From: Porticoccaceae bacterium
Lineage (GTDB): Bacteria > Pseudomonadota > Gammaproteobacteria > Pseudomonadales > Porticoccaceae
Length of the DNA: 6,356 nucleotides
Reading direction: 5' to 3'
Assembly: GCA_028822945.1 (NCBI GenBank)
Contig: JAPKCN010000116.1
Coordinates: 1 to 6,356 of the forward strand
Made by a program: the position numbers and the translations under genes. The first letter of the stretch is position 1. Every line of letters starts with the position of its first letter. Below are positions 1-5,352 of this stretch, in pieces. Below the pieces are notes generated by a model. The model did no database searches. It was not told where the DNA came from and saw only the letters and a program-made list of their open reading frames with translations.

Positions 1-58
1 CACAAAGCATTTATTGTAGTTGATTGATAAGCAAGTTTGCGGGTTTTTTAGCCTCGAG

Positions 59-78
59 AAAACCTCCAAAAAGGTTTT
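59..78. terminator. Possible terminator hairpin after the lipoate-ligase gene
   Basis: A perfect 7-bp inverted repeat, AAAACCT (59-65) and AGGTTTT (72-78), surrounds a 6-base loop. It lies about 50 bases past the stop of the minus-strand gene at 126. The stem is AT-rich and its 3' arm ends in four T on either strand, so it could act as a weak bidirectional terminator. No longer T-run follows, so the call is tentative. The rest of 1-125 shows no convincing gene. Confidence 0.3.
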
Positions 79-125
79 AACACGCTCAGTCCTCTCAATT
101 AACCCAAATGAGCTGGGCGACCGCG

Positions 126-842
126 TTAATAAACGTTCTCGAGCATCGTCTGGTAATCGCTATGCAATAATTGCACTACTCGTTCGGGGTTGAGAGCGCA
201 GTGGGATGGCCCGATGGCGGAGAGGTTGATGTGTGCATCGACGTCGATAATGGTCGCTTGACCGAAATCGCCATAAAAACGGTTAATAGCATCGATACCG
301 CCGACAATATCAGCATCTACTAGAATTAACGCGTGCGCAAAAAGCACCGCTGGTGAGCCGCGCCCGCGGCGGCGAGATCGGCGTTGCGCTGTGCCAGCCA
401 GTTTACGCCGCTGGCTCACTACATTATAGTCACCGTCGCAAAACGACCCAGCCACAGACTGACAATAGGCGCGTTCACCGACACCTTCGACCAATTTGAC
501 AATCGGAGCACAGAGTTGCCGGTAACTATCCTCTATGGGAGGATGTGTGTCGCACAGGTAAGCGTAGGTCACATTCACCACGCCGATGCCCTGAGGCGTG
601 GCGTCACCGCCGCTGTCTCGCACCATAATCGGCCATCCACGCTGCTCGGAGAGCCGCTGTGCAGAGGGGAAATCGGCGCGCCTCGACAGCCGCCTCGGTA
701 CTACAAGCGATTGCTGAGTCGACCAAAAAGTCAGTGCTGTATCGCGCTCACCAGACACAATGCTGGCCAACAGTAGGCGCTCATTTTCAAGTGCCTGCTG
801 CGGGGATTCGATCCATTCTAGGAGGTTATGTCGGGCGGTCAT
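126..842 (-). CDS. Lipoate-protein ligase / octanoyltransferase family protein (single domain)
   Basis: This is a cytoplasmic enzyme of the biotin/lipoate ligase fold that attaches lipoyl or octanoyl groups to lysines of lipoyl domains, such as 2-oxoacid dehydrogenase E2 or glycine cleavage H protein. Numbered from ATG 842, the family features are R75-D-S-G-G (substrate-binding loop, usually RRxSGGG), PQG and a conserved Asn just after it, G132-S-F-C135-D-G-D-Y-N, K147-L-A-G-T-A-Q-R with the conserved lysine, and H170-A-L. It has 238 residues, the length of single-domain LipM/LipL-like enzymes; E. coli LplA, with its C-terminal domain, is about 340. Cys135 sits where LipM/LipL-type transferases carry a catalytic cysteine, so octanoyl transfer or amidotransfer is an alternative to ATP-dependent ligation. 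The frame is open to a TTG at 860, but an in-frame TGA lies just before that and neither start has a good Shine-Dalgarno sequence. ATG 842 is preferred because it gives the usual short N-terminus. It is probably a separate transcription unit from the Rieske operon. Confidence 0.85.
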   Translation of the reverse strand: MTARHNLLEWIESPQQALENERLLLASIVSGERDTALTFWSTQQSLVVPRRLSRRADFPSAQRLSEQRGWPIMVRDSGGDATPQGIGVVNVTYAYLCDTHPPIEDSYRQLCAPIVKLVEGVGERAYCQSVAGSFCDGDYNVVSQRRKLAGTAQRRSRRRGRGSPAVLFAHALILVDADIVGGIDAINRFYGDFGQATIIDVDAHINLSAIGPSHCALNPERVVQLLHSDYQTMLENVY

Positions 843-976
843 TCCGGTATGGTAACGCAATCATTTGATCACGTATGTGCAAACGCGAAAAACATCAAAA
901 ATTATTTTCTTCACCGGTAAGTTTTTAGATAGTCTTTGCTGCGGTTCCTACCCTCTATAAGCATAAGCGGACCTTC

Positions 977-998
977 AAAAAATAACCGAGTAGTTATC
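977..998 (-). terminator. Weak intrinsic terminator candidate downstream of the Rieske operon
   Basis: Read on the minus strand, ATAAC (997-993) and GTTAT (986-982) form a 5-bp stem with a 6-base loop, extendable by one G-U pair at 998/981. The T-run corresponding to A977-A982 directly follows and partly overlaps the stem. It lies about 67 bases past the stop of the NTF2-like gene, where the operon should end. The stem is short and AT-rich, so efficiency would be low. The surrounding 843-1064 stretch holds no other gene I can support. Confidence 0.3.
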
Positions 999-1064
999 AA
1001 TGGTTAGTAACAAATGGCTCTCAATATCTACGCCTTTGGCATATCCGATAGCTTGCTAACAATA

Positions 1065-1688
1065 TCAGCGCCAATCTAGTACCTTACTCACTTCGTACAG
1101 CGGGCGCTCCATTAGTAAAATTTTGTAACGACGCTCAGCGATCTTCCAACCATTTAGCTCGCGGCGATATGCGTCTTTATAAAGACCAACCATGCGCAAC
1201 ATACTGCCATCGCTCTTGCGACATAACTCGTTAGTGTGCCACTCGGCCTGCGCGTCTCTATCATCGACGCGAATAAATTTTGGCTGCGCAAACATCCCGA
1301 TAAAATCAAAAATAGCCATAGCCTCCTGCCAGTGCTGAAGTATAGTATCGCGACCGACAATGTCGTTTTCCTCGCCAAGGTTCCACACGCCGTCGGCGGA
1401 CCAATTATTCGCCCACGCGGCAGCATCGTTATCGATCACCGCGGCGTTATATGATTCGATCAATTCTCGGATCGCCAAGCGATCCTCCATCGGTCCACTA
1501 TTTTGGCCGCTTTTATTACCGCTTTGGTCGCTCGTCGACTTCGTCTTTGGCGATCGTTCTGCGCAACTAGCCAGAGCGGCACCGCCAAGCAAGGCGCCAC
1601 TGTATTTCAACATCTTGCGACGGTTGCCCAAGTTACTCTGCAATTGGCTTTTTGTGCCGTAAAAATAATCCTTAATACGTTTAATCAT
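1065..1688 (-). CDS. NTF2/SnoaL-like domain protein with Tat-type lipoprotein signal
   Basis: The product has 207 residues. Residues 22-42 read as a twin-arginine signal with a lipobox: N-R-R-K-M-L-K, a short Gly/Ala-rich hydrophobic stretch, then L-A-S-C with Cys42 as the predicted lipidation site. The residue at +2 is Ala, which would favour outer-membrane sorting. A Ser/Gly/Asn/Lys-rich linker (about 43-66) tethers the mature domain. Residues 67 to about 200 match the SnoaL/NTF2-like pattern: D-R-L-A-I-R-E-L-I, N-N-W-S-A-D-G-V-W, I-V-G-R, and near the end Y-K-D-A-Y-R-R followed by G-W-K-I-A-E-R-R-Y. This cone-shaped alpha+beta fold is used by ketosteroid isomerases, dehydratases and the beta subunits of ring-hydroxylating oxygenases. 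It is third in the ferredoxin-alpha operon, 65 bases after the alpha gene. ATG 1688 is chosen over ATG 1697 because GGAGG lies 9 bases before 1688 but directly abuts 1697. Export and lipidation are inferred; the function is unknown. Confidence 0.82.
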   Translation of the reverse strand: MIKRIKDYFYGTKSQLQSNLGNRRKMLKYSGALLGGAALASCAERSPKTKSTSDQSGNKSGQNSGPMEDRLAIRELIESYNAAVIDNDAAAWANNWSADGVWNLGEENDIVGRDTILQHWQEAMAIFDFIGMFAQPKFIRVDDRDAQAEWHTNELCRKSDGSMLRMVGLYKDAYRRELNGWKIAERRYKILLMERPLYEVSKVLDWR

Positions 1689-1697
1689 GCGCACCAT

Positions 1698-1702
1698 CCT
1701 CC
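1698..1702 (-). promoter_or_regulatory. Ribosome binding site that decides the NTF2-like gene start
   Basis: Minus-strand GGAGG ends immediately before ATG 1697, leaving no spacer, but lies 9 bases before ATG 1688. This favours the shorter protein and suggests this third gene is translated independently of the upstream oxygenase gene. Confidence 0.75.
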
Positions 1703-1712
1703 AAAATTAAGT

Positions 1713-1731
1713 TGTCGTAAATAACTCGACA
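1713..1731 (-). other. Small intercistronic hairpin between the alpha-subunit and NTF2-like genes
   Basis: A perfect 5-bp inverted repeat, TGTCG (1713-1717) and CGACA (1727-1731), with a 9-base loop lies in the 65-base gap between the oxygenase stop and the NTF2-like ribosome binding site. No T-run follows, so it is not a typical terminator. It could affect mRNA processing or be chance. Confidence 0.25.
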
Positions 1732-1753
1732 TTGATACCACATCGCGTTCGAT

Positions 1754-3082
1754 TTAGCTGACCCCGCCCTGCATATAATCGTCTAACCGCTCGTGAAAGT
1801 TCTGCAGCCGGACCTCTTGCTCACTCAGATAAAACTGCTTAAACCCTACCGAACCAAGACCTTGCTGCTGAATCGCTCCGATACTTAAATCTTGGTCTGC
1901 AGTTTCTCCAAGCGATTGTTCTCCGTAGATAAAATACTCATGCTCAGCGTCTTCTACTGGTAAGTCTGGCCCACCAGAGGGCGACGGCGTATGCGTGCGG
2001 CCACCGATCTGTGGAACCAGCCACCAGTGATCAAACAAACATTGAGCCGGATCCGTGGCATGCGGACGCGGGCGCAACAACTGCACACCATCTGGCCCCA
2101 CGGTGATCACCGAGTTGGGAAAGATGTTATATATAATATAATCGGTCAATTGATAGTCTTTTAAATAAGCGTAGTGATCAAAACCGCGCTCAGCGCCGAG
2201 TTCGCGTTTCTTTTTTTGCACCTCTTTTCTCAACTGCTGCAGCACCTCCGCGCTTGGATCTTCCGGCACTGCCACATTCCACTCGGCTAACAAACTCGGC
2301 AACGGCTCCACCACTGGCCCATCGTGCAGCGCGGAGGGTTGATAGGATGCAAACCAACCTCGGTTATGGCCATTTTGCATTAGATCAATTTGACTGAACT
2401 CACCTTGACTCTCTATAAATGGAACGAGTTGCGGATGCACTACCTGAAGGTGATACGCCTCGTTAAAGTTGTCGGTTAATATCTTCCAATTACATTCTGT
2501 CTCCGCTGTCATATCTAAAACGCGAACCATTTCCTCGATGTGATACCCGGAGATTTCTTCAACAATTGTAGCACCGAGATAATCTCTCAAAGATACGCAT
2601 TCACGGTCAATATTAAACCAGACCATGCCAAACAACTCCTCCACGACAACCGCTTCCAAGCCCAATTTAGAGCACGGGTTGCCTCGTTTAAAATCGAGTG
2701 GATCCGGCAAGTCGACCACTCGGCCATCGAGATCAAACTGCCACCCGTGGTAGGGACACACAAATCTATCTGCGAAGCCATATGGTCCCTCGGCTACCCT
2801 GGCCCCACGGTGCGGACAAACATTTAGATAGCCATTGAATGAGCCGTCGGCTCGACGCACAACAATAACCGACTCCGGGCCCACCTCGGTAACCAAATAA
2901 TCGCCTTCCTCAGGTGCCTGATAGGCCATGCCTGCGATATTCCACGTTCGTCTCCAGACATTGTCCAACTCCGAAGCAAAATAGTCACGGCTGGTATAAC
3001 GCGCCGCTGTTATTGGGTCACCGCGCAACTCGGGGCGCCGCAATCTCTGCGGACGATCATCCTTGCTGTCCATACTAGTCAT
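1754..3082 (-). CDS. Rieske non-heme iron oxygenase, alpha (catalytic) subunit
   Basis: This is the cytoplasmic catalytic component of an aromatic-ring-hydroxylating-type oxygenase, 442 residues, the usual length for the family. The N-terminal Rieske domain (about 45-160) has C89-P-H91 and C109-P-Y-H112, which bind the [2Fe-2S] cluster. The catalytic domain has the signature N-W-K-I-L-T-D204-N-F-N-E-A-Y-H211 followed by H216. D204 is the expected bridging aspartate, H211 and H216 ligate the mononuclear iron, and D398, eight residues before the Q-Q-G-L motif, is the likely third ligand. All key residues are present, so it should be active. Electrons should come from the ferredoxin encoded just upstream. 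The AGGAG site 8 bases before ATG 3082 fixes the start; ATG 3073 is a weaker option. No export signal is seen. The substrate cannot be inferred: the family includes ring dihydroxylases, demethylases and monooxygenases acting on aromatics, terpenoids, steroids and quaternary amines. Confidence 0.95.
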   Translation of the reverse strand: MTSMDSKDDRPQRLRRPELRGDPITAARYTSRDYFASELDNVWRRTWNIAGMAYQAPEEGDYLVTEVGPESVIVVRRADGSFNGYLNVCPHRGARVAEGPYGFADRFVCPYHGWQFDLDGRVVDLPDPLDFKRGNPCSKLGLEAVVVEELFGMVWFNIDRECVSLRDYLGATIVEEISGYHIEEMVRVLDMTAETECNWKILTDNFNEAYHLQVVHPQLVPFIESQGEFSQIDLMQNGHNRGWFASYQPSALHDGPVVEPLPSLLAEWNVAVPEDPSAEVLQQLRKEVQKKKRELGAERGFDHYAYLKDYQLTDYIIYNIFPNSVITVGPDGVQLLRPRPHATDPAQCLFDHWWLVPQIGGRTHTPSPSGGPDLPVEDAEHEYFIYGEQSLGETADQDLSIGAIQQQGLGSVGFKQFYLSEQEVRLQNFHERLDDYMQGGVS

Positions 3083-3090
3083 TTTGACTA

Positions 3091-3095
3091 CTCCT
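3091..3095 (-). promoter_or_regulatory. Ribosome binding site overlapping the ferredoxin stop codon
   Basis: AGGAG on the minus strand occupies 3095-3091, 8 bases before ATG 3082. The ferredoxin stop TAG occupies 3096-3094, so the stop codon shares two bases with the ribosome binding site. Ribosomes finishing ferredoxin would be placed to reinitiate on the oxygenase message, a classic arrangement for translational coupling. Confidence 0.85.
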
Positions 3096-3408
3096 AAATA
3101 CTTATCTCACAGACTTCTAACCAGTCTTCATTGACGCGCGCCTGATATATTTTTATCGGTTTGTTAGTAAGTCTACCCACGGCTTCACCGGTTTCTAAAT
3201 TAAAACGCTGGCCGTGCACCGGACATGAAATATGTCCATGGCGAATGCGCCCTCCGGTCAGCGGCTTGCCCTGATGAGAACATTTATTTTCAATTGCAAA
3301 ATAGCCCTTACTAGTCACGCCAACAAGAATCTCTAGTCCGTTATAGATCGTCAAACATGCTTTATTCGCGGGCATTTCCGAAATTTTTAGTACCGGTTGA
3401 AAATCCAT
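3094..3408 (-). CDS. Rieske-type [2Fe-2S] ferredoxin
   Basis: This is a small soluble electron carrier of 104 residues, the normal size for dioxygenase ferredoxins. The cluster ligands are C43-S-H45 and C62-P-V-H65, with H-Q-G-K-P-L-T-G-G after the first pair and H-G-Q-R-F-N-L-E-T-G-E after the second, which is the standard Rieske ferredoxin layout. It should accept electrons from an NAD(P)H-dependent flavoprotein reductase and pass them to the Rieske centre of the oxygenase alpha subunit, whose gene starts 11 bases downstream. It is the first gene of the operon. ATG 3408 has a modest AGGG site (3421-3418) 9 bases upstream. An assimilatory nitrite reductase small subunit (NirD-like) shares this fold, but the strict C-x-H/C-x-x-H ligands and the coupling to an oxygenase gene make ferredoxin the better call. 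Confidence 0.93.
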   Translation of the reverse strand: MDFQPVLKISEMPANKACLTIYNGLEILVGVTSKGYFAIENKCSHQGKPLTGGRIRHGHISCPVHGQRFNLETGEAVGRLTNKPIKIYQARVNEDWLEVCEISI

Positions 3409-3429
3409 GTGCCAACGCCCTGTGTAAGA

Positions 3430-3449
3430 TAACCAGGCCGTGCCGGTTA
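3430..3449 (-). promoter_or_regulatory. Leader hairpin of the Rieske operon
   Basis: In the predicted 5' untranslated region, TAACC (3430-3434) pairs with GGTTA (3445-3449), and inside it GGC (3436-3438) pairs with GCC (3442-3444). This gives 8 bp with one bulged base (3435) and a 3-base loop. The outer AGAT (3427-3430) can alternatively pair with ATCT (3458-3461). The hairpin ends about 9 bases upstream of the AGGG ribosome binding site. No T-run follows in the direction of transcription, so it is not a terminator. It could influence translation or mRNA stability. Confidence 0.4.
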
Positions 3450-3497
3450 ATCCTCTTATCTGTGTTTTTTTTAACTACTATTAGCTAGTGTTGCATA

Positions 3498-3526
3498 AAT
3501 ATACTGAGGCTGTGTGCGCGCGTCAA
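3498..3526 (-). promoter_or_regulatory. Sigma70-type promoter of the Rieske oxygenase operon
   Basis: Minus-strand TTGACG (3526-3521) and TATATT (3503-3498) are separated by exactly 17 bases (3520-3504). Each hexamer matches the consensus at 5 of 6 positions. Transcription would start near 3491 and leave a leader of about 83 bases before the ferredoxin ATG. Just upstream of and overlapping the -35 is an interrupted inverted repeat, GTCAAT (3522-3527) and ATTGAC (3553-3558), which could be a regulator site. Confidence 0.75.
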
Positions 3527-3647
3527 TCATGTAAGTCGACATTAAAAGGTCTATTGACACTTTCGGTAGGGCAGGAGGTGGGTTTCAATAAGCAATCCAA
3601 AGCTCCGAGCGGACACTCCTTATCAGCTTAACAAAAACTCTAAAAAT

Positions 3648-5006
3648 CTAGCCCGTTGGCGTGCGCATCGTCACATACTCCTCCGCAGCAGACGGGTGAA
3701 TACCTATAGTCGCGTCCACCTGGGCTTTAGTCACACCGGCTTTGAGTGCAATTGCCATACCTTGAATAATCTCGGCAGCATGGTCACCGACCATGTGACA
3801 CCCAAGAACCCGATCTGTCGCACTATCGACTACCAACTTCATGGTGATTCGATCCGCACCGCCGCCCAATGACTGCAGCATCGGTTGAAAGTCAGAGACA
3901 AATATTTCAACATGAGCAAACTCGTTTCTCGCCTGTTCTTCGCTGAGTCCGACGGTCGCCAATTCTGGTTGACTGAAGACTGCGGTCGGAATGTCGCGGT
4001 AATCAATCGTTTGCTGCGCATCGCCAAACAGGTGATCGATCAGTACCATCGCCTCCTGAATCGCAACTGGGGTCAATTGTACCCGCTCAATAACATCACC
4101 CAGCGCATAGATTGACGGCTCCGCCGTCTGAAAGTTTGCATCGACTACAACCGAGCCGTCCTCACGAAGCTCAACCTTGGTATGCTCCAATCCCAAATTA
4201 GCGGTATTCGCGCGGCGTCCCGTCGCATACATGACAAGATCCGCATCGAGGGTCTGCAGATCGCTAAAAACTGCCCGATAACCATCGTCATGCTCTTTTA
4301 TTTCAACGATATCCCGCTGGAGGTGCATAATCACGCCCTTAGTTTGCATACCCGCGGACACTTTTCTGGCCATATCCCGATCAAAATCTTTAAGGATATC
4401 TGTCCCACGATAAACCAAATGCGTATCGACACCGAGACCGTTTAATATTCCGGCAAATTCAACTGCGATATAACCGCCGCCAACAATAATCGCAGTTTTC
4501 GGAAGTTGTTCCAAAAAGAACATTTCATTCGACGACACTGCGTGCTGCGAACCGGGGAACTCTGGAATAAAGGGCCAGCCACCGACCGCGACGAGAATAG
4601 AACGCGCAGCGTACGTCACACCCTCAACAGCAACTTGGTTTCGACCCTCGATGATCGCACGTCCGGTAAGCAAGGTCGCGCCACTATTTTTCAGCAAATC
4701 TTCATAAATAGCGTTTAAGCGCTCTATTTCGCGGGTTTTGTTATCCCTTAGCGTTGCCCAACAAAATTTCGGTGGTGCTGCAATAGACCAGCCAAAGCCG
4801 GCACTGGCATAAAACAGTTCAGCAAATTGCGCGGCATAGACAAACAGCTTTTTTGGCACGCAACCAACATTGACGCAGGTGCCGCCAAGCGCACGATCCT
4901 CGGCAACAGCAACTTTTAGGCCCTTCGCAGCAGCCATTCGCGCCGCGCGCACACCACCCGAACCGGCACCAACAACAAACAAATCAAAATCGAATTCAGT
5001 GATCAC
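3648..5006 (-). CDS. gor: Glutathione-disulfide reductase
   Basis: This cytoplasmic FAD enzyme uses NADPH to reduce glutathione disulfide and keep the thiol pool reduced. It has 452 residues (E. coli Gor has 450). Visible elements in order are the FAD-binding G13-A-G-S-G-G, the redox-active disulfide G-G-T-C44-V-N-V-G-C49-V-P-K-K, the NADPH-binding G176-G-G-Y-I-A-V-E-F, A-T-G-R at 261-264, the second FAD contact A-L-G-D304, and the C-terminal H437-P-S-A-A-E-E with the catalytic histidine-glutamate pair. The NADPH 2'-phosphate contacts of E. coli Gor (Arg198, Arg204) align with R200 and K206, so the second is a conservative Arg-to-Lys change. The start is GTG 5006 with AGGA 5 bases upstream, giving the expected short N-terminus. 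The gene is 239 bases upstream of the Rieske operon, which has its own promoter, so co-transcription is not required. It is probably not the electron donor of the oxygenase, since those reductases lack this disulfide. Confidence 0.95.
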   Translation of the reverse strand: MITEFDFDLFVVGAGSGGVRAARMAAAKGLKVAVAEDRALGGTCVNVGCVPKKLFVYAAQFAELFYASAGFGWSIAAPPKFCWATLRDNKTREIERLNAIYEDLLKNSGATLLTGRAIIEGRNQVAVEGVTYAARSILVAVGGWPFIPEFPGSQHAVSSNEMFFLEQLPKTAIIVGGGYIAVEFAGILNGLGVDTHLVYRGTDILKDFDRDMARKVSAGMQTKGVIMHLQRDIVEIKEHDDGYRAVFSDLQTLDADLVMYATGRRANTANLGLEHTKVELREDGSVVVDANFQTAEPSIYALGDVIERVQLTPVAIQEAMVLIDHLFGDAQQTIDYRDIPTAVFSQPELATVGLSEEQARNEFAHVEIFVSDFQPMLQSLGGGADRITMKLVVDSATDRVLGCHMVGDHAAEIIQGMAIALKAGVTKAQVDATIGIHPSAAEEYVTMRTPTG

Positions 5007-5021
5007 GAACGTCCTATAAAA

Positions 5022-5035
5022 GCGTTAAAAAACGC
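5022..5035 (-). promoter_or_regulatory. Small hairpin in the gor leader
   Basis: GCGTT (5022-5026) and AACGC (5031-5035) form a perfect 5-bp stem with an AAAA loop, 15 bases upstream of the GTG start and just before the AGGA ribosome binding site. It lies inside the predicted untranslated leader and could modulate initiation or be incidental. Confidence 0.3.
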
Positions 5036-5052
5036 GCTATCTTTAAAAATAA

Positions 5053-5061
5053 AATATAGCA
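5053..5061 (-). promoter_or_regulatory. Candidate extended -10 promoter for gor
   Basis: The minus strand reads TGC-TATATT across 5061-5053, which matches an extended -10 element (TGn plus 5 of 6 of TATAAT). The sequence at the expected -35 distance is poor, as is common for extended -10 promoters. A start near 5046 would give a leader of about 40 bases. The surroundings are AT-rich. Confidence 0.45.
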
Positions 5062-5105
5062 TATTTAAGATCTTCCGGGCACTGCTTCAAACACTAAAAA
5101 ATCGC

Positions 5106-5128
5106 AGCAATCAGCAATCAGCAATCAG
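5106..5128. repeat. Tandem heptamer repeat (AGCAATC x3)
   Basis: Three exact head-to-tail copies of AGCAATC occupy 5106-5112, 5113-5119 and 5120-5126, followed by a partial copy (AG). They lie upstream of the gor promoter candidate in the divergent intergenic region (5007-5352). This could be a slippage-prone simple repeat or a cluster of protein-binding sites. The copy number is too low to tell. Confidence 0.7.
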
Positions 5129-5144
5129 AGAGCTATTTGATGTC

Positions 5145-5163
5145 GGCTAAAAACCGCTTAGCC
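5145..5163. promoter_or_regulatory. Inverted repeat in the divergent intergenic region
   Basis: GGCTAA (5145-5150) and TTAGCC (5158-5163) form a perfect 6-bp inverted repeat around AAACCGC. No T-run follows on either strand, so an operator or chance structure is more likely than a terminator. It lies about 100 bases upstream of the gor -10 candidate and about 190 bases before the lipoprotein gene. Confidence 0.35.
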
Positions 5164-5166
5164 TAT

Positions 5167-5195
5167 TCGTTAAAATTTCCCACAATGCGTTAAAA
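5167..5195 (+). repeat. Direct repeats of CGTTAAAA, 20 bases apart
   Basis: CGTTAAAA occurs at 5168-5175 and 5188-5195, a 20-base period close to two helical turns. A third copy within GCGTTAAAA lies at 5022-5030 in the gor leader. Repeats on one face of the helix in a divergent promoter region can be regulator sites, but AT-rich octamers also recur by chance. I see no convincing sigma70 promoter for the plus-strand gene in 5164-5337. Confidence 0.4.
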
Positions 5196-5337
5196 CACCC
5201 GTTAGTCGGGTTGGATGGCATGCAAAATCTCGTTTGAGACGCTCTGAATACACTATGCTGACTGACGATTTGAGCGGCAGCCAGATCATTTAACTAAGTC
5301 TCGTCAAGGAAAACTATAGGTCGCCAACAATGTGACC

Positions 5338-5343
5338 AAGGAG
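5338..5343 (+). promoter_or_regulatory. Ribosome binding site that decides the lipoprotein start
   Basis: AAGGAG lies 9 bases before ATG 5353. The frame is also open from GTG 5332, but that codon has no well-spaced ribosome binding site, and starting there would place AAGGAG inside the gene and add a charged stretch before the signal peptide. Confidence 0.75.
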
Positions 5344-5352
5344 CACCAAAAT

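Noticed and set aside
1..27. Possible gene tail on the plus strand at the left edge
   Set aside because: Only 8 codons are open before TGA, which is far too little to support a gene.
384..776. 130-codon open frame on the plus strand opposite the lipoate-ligase gene
   Set aside because: It is antisense to a gene with clear family motifs, has no ribosome binding site and resembles no protein I know.
930..985. TTGAAG and TATAGA as a promoter for the lipoate-ligase gene
   Set aside because: The spacing is about 13 bases, too short for sigma70, and the alternative -10 at the right distance has a poor -35.
1154..1662. Overlapping frames on both strands within the NTF2-like gene
   Set aside because: The signal peptide and NTF2-like motifs lie in the 1065-1688 frame; the others lack motifs and good starts.
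3600..3629. AAGCT/AGCTT inverted repeat downstream of gor as a terminator
   Set aside because: The stem is only 5 bp with a 20-base loop and no T-run, so gor has no visible intrinsic terminator.
3885..4718. Several plus-strand open frames (3885-4115, 4182-4445, 4506-4718) opposite gor
   Set aside because: All are antisense to well-conserved glutathione reductase codons and have no family signature, so they are shadows.
3648..5006. The flavoprotein as the ferredoxin reductase of the oxygenase
   Set aside because: The redox-active disulfide C44/C49 and the H-P-S-A-A-E-E tail are those of glutathione reductase; Rieske ferredoxin reductases lack them.
5106..5128. Tandem heptamers as a CRISPR array, replication origin iterons or phase-variation tract
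   Set aside because: There are only three 7-base units with no spacers, no replication gene nearby, and they lie outside any coding frame.
5234..5259. TTGAGA and TATGCT as a promoter for the lipoprotein gene
   Set aside because: The spacer is only 14 bases and there is no extended -10, so this is not convincing.
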